64,000 nt of DNA. Origin: Novilysobacter antarcticus (GTDB lineage Bacteria; Pseudomonadota; Gammaproteobacteria; Xanthomonadales; Xanthomonadaceae). The DNA lies in NCBI RefSeq assembly GCF_019802285.1, contig NZ_JAIEUJ010000003.1, positions 62,001 through 126,000 of the forward strand, in the 5' to 3' direction. Shown in pieces: positions 53,260 to 64,000 of the stretch (its first letter is position 1; each line of letters begins with the position of its first letter). The translations under genes were made by a program, and so were the position numbers. Under the pieces are notes generated by a model. It was given only the letters and a program-made list of their open reading frames with translations, searched no databases and was not told the origin of the DNA.

Positions 53260-54087
53260 TTAGCTCCTGCGATCGCGAACGATGAACTGCTGCGTGCGCT
53301 TGTTGTGCCGCGTCTTGTAACCCTTGGTCGGGACACCCCACGGGGTGACCGGATGCGGGTTGCCCTGGCCAGCCTTGCCTTCACCACCGCCGTGCGGATG
53401 GTCGACCGGGTTCATGGCGGCACCACGCACCGTCGGGCGGATGCCCAACCAGCGTTTGGCACCGGCCTTGCCCAGTTTCTGCAGGCTGTGCTCGTTGTTG
53501 CCGACCTCACCGATGGTGGCGCGGCACTCGACCGGCACCTTGCGCATCTCGCCGGAACGCAGACGCAGGGTTGCGTAGCCCTGCTCGCGCGCCACCAGCT
53601 GGACCGAAGCGCCGGCGGCACGTGCGATCTGCGCACCCTTGCCAGGCTTCATCTCGATGCAATGCACGGTCGAGCCGACCGGCACGTTGGCCAGTGGCAG
53701 GCTGTTGCCGGTCCGGATCGGAGCATCACGGCCAGCGATCACCTGGTCGCCCGCCTTCAAGCCCTTGGGCGCGATGATGTAGCGACGCTCACCGTCGACA
53801 TAGCACAGCAGGGCGATATGAGCGGTGCGGTTGGGATCGTATTCAATCCGCTCCACACGCGCCGGAATGCCTTCCTTGTTGCGCTTGAAATCGATGATGC
53901 GGTAGTGCTGCTTGTGGCCACCACCGATGTGACGGGTGGTGATGCGGCCGTGGTGGTTACGACCACCCGAGCGGCTCTGCGGCTCCAGCAACGGCGCATA
54001 CGGGGCGCCCTTGTGGAGTTCGGGCGACACGACGCGGACTGCCGAACGGCGGCCTGGCGAAGTGGGTTTGAATGTCATTAGTGCCAT
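53260..54087 (-). CDS. rplB: 50S ribosomal protein L2
   Basis: 275 residues, the largest and among the most conserved: an OB domain, an SH3-like domain and the peptidyl-transferase-side loop [19 protein letters not shown] with the histidine needed for activity. GAGG lies eight bases before the first ATG, supporting it over the Met three codons on. Confidence 0.98.
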   Translation of the reverse strand: MALMTFKPTSPGRRSAVRVVSPELHKGAPYAPLLEPQSRSGGRNHHGRITTRHIGGGHKQHYRIIDFKRNKEGIPARVERIEYDPNRTAHIALLCYVDGERRYIIAPKGLKAGDQVIAGRDAPIRTGNSLPLANVPVGSTVHCIEMKPGKGAQIARAAGASVQLVAREQGYATLRLRSGEMRKVPVECRATIGEVGNNEHSLQKLGKAGAKRWLGIRPTVRGAAMNPVDHPHGGGEGKAGQGNPHPVTPWGVPTKGYKTRHNKRTQQFIVRDRRS

Positions 54088-54097
54088 GGGTCGATCC

Positions 54098-54394
54098 TCA
54101 AGCCTTGGCCATCACGTCGATCGACTGGCCATCGGCCAGCGTCACGTATGCCTTGCGCCAGTCGGGGCGACGGCCCATGCGGAACTTGAAGGCTTTGGCT
54201 TTGCCCTTCACGTTGAGCACGTTGACCGCCTCGACCTTGACGTCGAACAGCTTTTCCACGGCGACCTTGATGTCCGCCTTGGTTGCCGTCGTCGCCACTT
54301 CGAAGACGTATTGATTGGAAACTTCCTGCAGCCGTGCGGTCTTCTCGGACACACGCGGTGCACGGATCACGTTGTAGAGCTTGGCGTCGTTCAT
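54098..54394 (-). CDS. rplW: 50S ribosomal protein L23
   Basis: 98 residues. [15 protein letters not shown] and [19 protein letters not shown] are typical. L23 is the docking point for trigger factor and SRP at the tunnel exit. The ATG at 54394 overlaps the rplD stop as ATGA and has GAGGAG eight bases upstream; a GTG three codons earlier lies within that Shine-Dalgarno and is rejected. Confidence 0.97.
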   Translation of the reverse strand: MNDAKLYNVIRAPRVSEKTARLQEVSNQYVFEVATTATKADIKVAVEKLFDVKVEAVNVLNVKGKAKAFKFRMGRRPDWRKAYVTLADGQSIDVMAKA

Positions 54395-54996
54395 GCCAGC
54401 CACTCCTCGATCTTCTTGATCGCGTCGGCGGTGACCACGACCGTGTCGGCGCCAACCAGCGCGACCGGATCCAGGCCCTGCACGTCACGGACTTCGACAT
54501 ACGGCAAGTTGCGCGCCGAGAGGTACAGATTCTCGGTGGCATCCTCGGTAACCAGCAGCGGGCGGCGGCCGGCTTCAAGACCCTTGAGCAGGGCAACCAT
54601 GCCCGTGGTCTTGGGCGAGTCCAGCTCCAGGCTTTCCACGACAGTGATCCGACCCTGACGGTTGAGCTCGGACAGAATCGAAGCCATTGCCGCGCGGTAC
54701 ATCTTGCGATTGACCTTCTGCGCGAAGCTGCGCGGCTTGGCCGCGAACGTCACGCCACCACCGCGAAAGATCGGAGCGGTCAGCGCGCCGTGGCGTGCGC
54801 CACCGCCCTTCTGCTTCTTCGACTTCTTGGTGGTACCGGCGACTTCCGAACGGGTCTTCTGCGCCTTCGTTCCGGCGCGACCGGCGTTGCGGTAAGCAAC
54901 GACGACCTGGTGGACGAGGTCTTCGCTGAACTCGCGGCCGAAGATCTCCTCGGAGACCGCCAGCGTCTTGCTGCTGTTATTGATGGCAAGTTCCAT
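54391..54996 (-). CDS. rplD: 50S ribosomal protein L4
   Basis: 201 residues. The tunnel loop [19 protein letters not shown] and [19 protein letters not shown] are diagnostic. In E. coli L4 also represses its own S10 operon by attenuation in the leader. Start at 54996 (MELAINNSS): GGGAG is seven bases before it but only one base from the ATG at 55002. E. coli L4 also begins MEL and has 201 residues. Confidence 0.97.
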   Translation of the reverse strand: MELAINNSSKTLAVSEEIFGREFSEDLVHQVVVAYRNAGRAGTKAQKTRSEVAGTTKKSKKQKGGGARHGALTAPIFRGGGVTFAAKPRSFAQKVNRKMYRAAMASILSELNRQGRITVVESLELDSPKTTGMVALLKGLEAGRRPLLVTEDATENLYLSARNLPYVEVRDVQGLDPVALVGADTVVVTADAIKKIEEWLA

Positions 54997-54998
54997 CG

Positions 54999-55655
54999 TC
55001 ATACTCCCTTGGTCGTCGGACGGACGATCACATCGCCGCCCGGCGCGCCCGGCACCGCGCCCTTGATCGCGATCAGGCCACGCTCGGCGTCGACCTTGAC
55101 CACTTCCAGACCCTGCGTGCTCTGCTGCACCTGACCCATGTGGCCGGACATCTTCTTGCCCGGGAACACGCGGCCCGGCGTCTGGCGCTGGCCGATGGAA
55201 CCCGGGGTCCGGTGCGAGAGCGAGTTACCGTGGGTGGCATCACCCATGGCGAAGTTCCAGCGCTTCACGGTGCCCTGGAAGCCCTTGCCCTTGGTCACGC
55301 CCTGGACGTCAACGATCTGGCCCACTTCAAAGATGTCGGCCTTGATCTCGCCGCCGACGCTGAAGTCGGACAGCTTGTCGTCGGCCACGCGGAACTCCCA
55401 CAAGCCACGACCGGCGCCGACCTTGGCCTTGGCCAGGTGCCCCGCTTCAGGCTTGTTGACCAGCGCCGCGCGACGCACGCCCACGGTGACCTGCACCGAG
55501 CTGTAACCGTCGGTTTCGACCGACTTGATCTGGGTGATCCGGTTGGGGGTCGCCTCGATGAGGGTCACCGGCACGGACCGGCCATCCTCAGTGAAGAACC
55601 GGCTCATGCCGGCCTTGCGACCGACGATGCCCAACGAATATTTCTTCGTCGTCAT
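54999..55655 (-). CDS. rplC: 50S ribosomal protein L3
   Basis: 218 residues. [19 protein letters not shown] starts it; the extended loop [20 protein letters not shown] and [18 protein letters not shown] reach the peptidyl-transferase centre and include the Gln methylated by PrmB elsewhere. One of two proteins that nucleate 50S assembly. Confidence 0.98.
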   Translation of the reverse strand: MTTKKYSLGIVGRKAGMSRFFTEDGRSVPVTLIEATPNRITQIKSVETDGYSSVQVTVGVRRAALVNKPEAGHLAKAKVGAGRGLWEFRVADDKLSDFSVGGEIKADIFEVGQIVDVQGVTKGKGFQGTVKRWNFAMGDATHGNSLSHRTPGSIGQRQTPGRVFPGKKMSGHMGQVQQSTQGLEVVKVDAERGLIAIKGAVPGAPGGDVIVRPTTKGV

Positions 55656-55665
55656 GATGGCCGCC

Positions 55666-55977
55666 TCAGGTCAGCTTGATCTGGACGTCGACGCCGGCAG
55701 CCAGTTCGAGCTTCATCAGCGCGTCCACGGTCTTGTCGTTCGGGTCGACGATATCGAGCACGCGCTTGTGCGTGCGGGTCTCGTACTGGTCGCGCGCGTC
55801 CTTGTCGACGTGCGGAGAAGTAAGAATGGTGAAGCGCTCGATCTTGGTCGGCAGCGGAATCGGACCACGCACTTGTGCGCCGGTCCGCTTGGCTGTCTCG
55901 ACGATCTCGCTGGCCGAGCGGTCGATCAGTCGATGATCGTACGCCTTCAGCCGGATTCGGATCTTTTGGTCCGCCAT
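55666..55977 (-). CDS. rpsJ: 30S ribosomal protein S10 (NusE)
   Basis: 103 residues. [20 protein letters not shown] and [20 protein letters not shown] are invariant. It also acts as NusE in antitermination with NusB and links RNA polymerase to the ribosome through NusG. First gene of the S10 operon; start 55977, length identical to E. coli. The 37-residue upstream frame covers the leader. Confidence 0.98.
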   Translation of the reverse strand: MADQKIRIRLKAYDHRLIDRSASEIVETAKRTGAQVRGPIPLPTKIERFTILTSPHVDKDARDQYETRTHKRVLDIVDPNDKTVDALMKLELAAGVDVQIKLT

Positions 55978-56093
55978 GACGGTGTTCCTTAGAGTAAAGA
56001 GCGACGGGCCGGTGGCTAGGTGCACCGAACCCCAATGGTCATTTCCCCCGCACCGGCGATGACCCGCCAACACGGAAATCTGTAGCAAAACAA

Positions 56094-56117
56094 GGCAGGC
56101 CGGTTACCCGGCCTGCC
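56094..56117 (-). terminator. Terminator-like hairpin at the S10 leader 5' end
   Basis: A 10-base-pair perfect stem (56094-56103 with 56108-56117), followed on the minus strand by TTGTTTTG. It would stop read-through from tuf, but lies at about +5 to +28 of the transcript from the promoter beside it, so it could also act as an early attenuator. Confidence 0.75.
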
Positions 56118-56127
56118 CAGACAGAAA

Positions 56128-56157
56128 AGTATAAAGCGCGTGTCACCAGCCCGTCAA
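56128..56157 (-). promoter_or_regulatory. S10 operon promoter
   Basis: On the minus strand TTGACG (56157-56152), 18 bases, TATACT (56133-56128), then TTTCTGTC. It is nearly identical in layout to the promoter upstream of rpsL. A strong sigma70 type fitting a ribosomal operon. Confidence 0.8.
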
Positions 56158-56224
56158 GCTGTCGCGGACACATCCGCTACAGCCAACGGCCTTGCCACGC
56201 GACATTTCCCTGTCGGGCGAATAC

Positions 56225-56243
56225 GAGGTGCTTCCTGCTCCTC
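56225..56243 (-). terminator. Hairpin after tuf
   Basis: GAGGTGC (56225-56231) and GCTCCTC (56237-56243) pair with one mismatch, about 45 bases past the tuf stop. The flanks and stem resemble the hairpin past rpoC at 60840-60858. No T-run. Confidence 0.5.
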
Positions 56244-56287
56244 ATTTCGCTGGTTTGGCGCCCCTCTCGGAGCGCCGGGTACAGCAA

Positions 56288-57478
<1,191 letters not shown>

Positions 57479-57545
57479 GATTGTTACCTCTGGATTTCAT
57501 CTGGTTGTCTGTGGAAGCGGCGGCCGGCGGGTGCCGGCCGTTGCA

Positions 57546-59636
<2,091 letters not shown>

Positions 59637-59773
59637 GGTACCCTCTCGTATTTGGATGTTTCAGAAAGGCCGGATGCCGCCTCGTGGCGGCACACGGTAC
59701 GCTCGGGCAGCCGCGGCCGCCGTCGGAGTATGTTGTTGCCTGCGAACGCCCCGCTACTGACGGGGCATCCGGG

Positions 59774-60241
59774 TCACCAGCGGTAGTGCGCGAACGCCTT
59801 GTTCGCTTCCGCCATACGGTGGGTTTCTTCACGCTTCTTGACCGCGCCACCACGACTCTCGGAGGCATCAAGCAGCTCGGCGGCGAGCTTGCGCGGCATC
59901 GTGTTCTCTCCGCGCTTGCGCGCGGCGTCGATCAACCAGCGCATTGCCAGCGCGACACGACGCGACGAACGCACCTCGACCGGCACCTGATAGGTGGAAC
60001 CACCGACGCGACGGGACTTGACCTCAACCGCAGGCGAGATGTTGGCCAGGGCCTTTTCGACAACTTCCAACGGATCGGCGTTCTTCTCGCCGATCACGTC
60101 CATGGCGCCGTACACGATCTTCTCGGCAACCGACTTCTTGCCGCTGTACATGACCATGTTGATGAAACGCGCGATCGTCTCGCTGCCATGCTTTGGATCG
60201 GGCAGGATCGAACGCTGCGGTGCTGAACCTTTACGCGACAT
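59774..60241 (-). CDS. rpsG: 30S ribosomal protein S7
   Basis: 155 residues. [20 protein letters not shown] and the beta-hairpin near [18 protein letters not shown] contact the E-site tRNA; S7 nucleates the 30S head. In E. coli it represses the str operon by binding the rpsL-rpsG junction, which is only eleven bases here. Confidence 0.98.
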   Translation of the reverse strand: MSRKGSAPQRSILPDPKHGSETIARFINMVMYSGKKSVAEKIVYGAMDVIGEKNADPLEVVEKALANISPAVEVKSRRVGGSTYQVPVEVRSSRRVALAMRWLIDAARKRGENTMPRKLAAELLDASESRGGAVKKREETHRMAEANKAFAHYRW

Positions 60242-60252
60242 GAGTCAATTCC

Positions 60253-60627
60253 TCAGGACTTCGGGCGCTTGGCGCCGTACTTTGAACGACGCTGGCGGCG
60301 CTTGGCGACGCCGGCGGCATCGAGCGCACCGCGAACGGTGTGGTAACGGACGCCAGGCAGGTCCTTGACGCGACCGCCGCGGATCAGTACCACCGAGTGT
60401 TCCTGCAGGTTGTGGCCTTCACCGCCGATGTACGAGATGACCTCGTAACCGTTGGTCAGGCGCACCTTGGCCACCTTGCGCATCGCCGAGTTCGGCTTCT
60501 TCGGGGTAGTGGTGTAAACACGGGTGCAAACGCCGCGGCGCTGCGGGCAGTTCTCAAGCGCCGGCGAGGCACTGTTGTAGGTCGCTGCCTGCCGCGGCTT
60601 GCGGACCAGCTGATTGATCGTCGCCAT
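60253..60627 (-). CDS. rpsL: 30S ribosomal protein S12
   Basis: 124 residues, in the decoding centre. [20 protein letters not shown] keeps both lysines at the streptomycin site (wild-type state), and [20 protein letters not shown] has the Lys and the Asp that RimO methylthiolates elsewhere. No resistance change is seen. First gene of the str operon. Confidence 0.98.
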   Translation of the reverse strand: MATINQLVRKPRQAATYNSASPALENCPQRRGVCTRVYTTTPKKPNSAMRKVAKVRLTNGYEVISYIGGEGHNLQEHSVVLIRGGRVKDLPGVRYHTVRGALDAAGVAKRRQRRSKYGAKRPKS

Positions 60628-60721
60628 CGGGAACTCTTTGGTGAGAGGCCGGCCAGGAATGCCGCACCTCTTGTGAATAACGAACGGAAAGCCGGAAACT
60701 CCCGACCGACCGAGACCGAAA

Positions 60722-60751
60722 AGTATAACCCGCCCTTGACGATGCCGTCAA
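60722..60751 (-). promoter_or_regulatory. str operon promoter
   Basis: On the minus strand TTGACG (60751-60746), 18 bases, TATACT (60727-60722), then TTTCGGTC. The -35 box is also the left arm of a palindrome, TTGACG-4 bases-CGTCAA. Same design as the S10 promoter. Confidence 0.8.
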
Positions 60752-60839
60752 ATGCGGATTAGACACGAATTCGCGGGGACCGGCGCAGTGCGCCAGTCCC
60801 GCGAAACTTCCTGATCCCGCCCTTCCCTGGGCCCAACAC

Positions 60840-60858
60840 GAGGCGCTCCGTGCGCCTC
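60840..60858 (-). terminator. Hairpin after rpoC
   Basis: A 7-base-pair perfect stem (60840-60846 with 60852-60858), about 50 bases past the rpoC stop. Stem and flanks resemble those of the hairpin past tuf. No T-run, so a rho-assisted or protective role is possible. Confidence 0.55.
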
Positions 60859-60908
60859 ATTTGGTGATCTGGGACGACCGTTTCCGATCGCCACTTGCTA
60901 TTACGGTG

Positions 60909-64000
<3,092 letters not shown>

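Larger units (their letters stand above)
55978..56287. other. tuf-rpsJ gap with S10 promoter and leader
   Basis: 310 bases with no gene. From right to left: a hairpin past tuf (56225-56243), the promoter (56128-56157), a strong hairpin right after the start site (56094-56117) and a leader of about 140 bases to rpsJ. Such a leader is the length used for L4 attenuation in E. coli, but no sequence match is claimed. Confidence 0.65.
60628..60908. other. rpoC-rpsL gap with str promoter
   Basis: 281 bases without a gene: a hairpin past rpoC (60840-60858), the promoter (60722-60751) and a leader of about 85 bases to rpsL containing repeated GGTC/GGTCG units. The layout mirrors the tuf-rpsJ gap. Confidence 0.65.

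Overview
The window is high-GC, densely coded chromosomal DNA from a gammaproteobacterium, most likely of the Xanthomonadaceae/Lysobacteraceae group (Lysobacter, Luteimonas, Pseudoxanthomonas, Stenotrophomonas relatives). The evidence is the folC-dedD-cvpA-purF order, three tandem S46 dipeptidyl-peptidase genes of the kind known from Stenotrophomonas and Pseudoxanthomonas, a class II (plant-type) DAHP synthase, and a complete str-S10-spc-alpha ribosomal supercluster. No CRISPR array, insertion sequence, prophage, tRNA or rRNA gene was seen. The assignment is inferred from gene content, not from a database search.

Layout. 1-900: an AT-richer edge with one small lipoprotein, probably the end of an accessory stretch. 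902-8300: a DUF3228 protein; a hydrolase / LytTR sensor kinase / response regulator operon; the methionine genes metF and metY facing each other; a DUF4124 secreted protein; and lpxH of lipid A synthesis. 8300-15270: a leftward series from a histidine phosphatase through folC, a double-SPOR protein, cvpA, purF, a DUF455 protein and a lipoprotein. 15400-22410: three S46 exopeptidases with signal peptides. 22590-24990: tdh-kbl, which degrade threonine to glycine and acetyl-CoA. 25117-28217: a secreted hypothetical protein and two OmpA-family porins. 28400-34800: prpD and prpC of the methylcitrate cycle on one strand, with fadH, a cell-wall hydrolase and a glutathione S-transferase between them on the other. 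34990-41910: mdh, an aminotransferase, ppiB, typA, DAHP synthase and dsbB. 42038-64000: the ribosomal supercluster, transcribed right to left from a truncated rpoC at the right edge down to rplQ.

How the genes fit together. The right third is translation and transcription machinery. The middle joins protein and peptide use (periplasmic S46 peptidases, threonine breakdown) to propionyl-CoA disposal (prpC, prpD), unsaturated fatty-acid oxidation (fadH) and the TCA cycle (mdh). That suits a proteolytic, amino-acid-eating organism.

No clearly new defence, mobile or biosynthetic system is visible. The most interesting signals are small: a palindrome inside the metF promoter, a mosaic of palindromic repeats between two S46 genes, a 429-bp identical tract in otherwise diverged tandem ompA genes, one residue difference at the S46 specificity site in each paralog, and matching promoter and hairpin modules upstream of the str and S10 operons.
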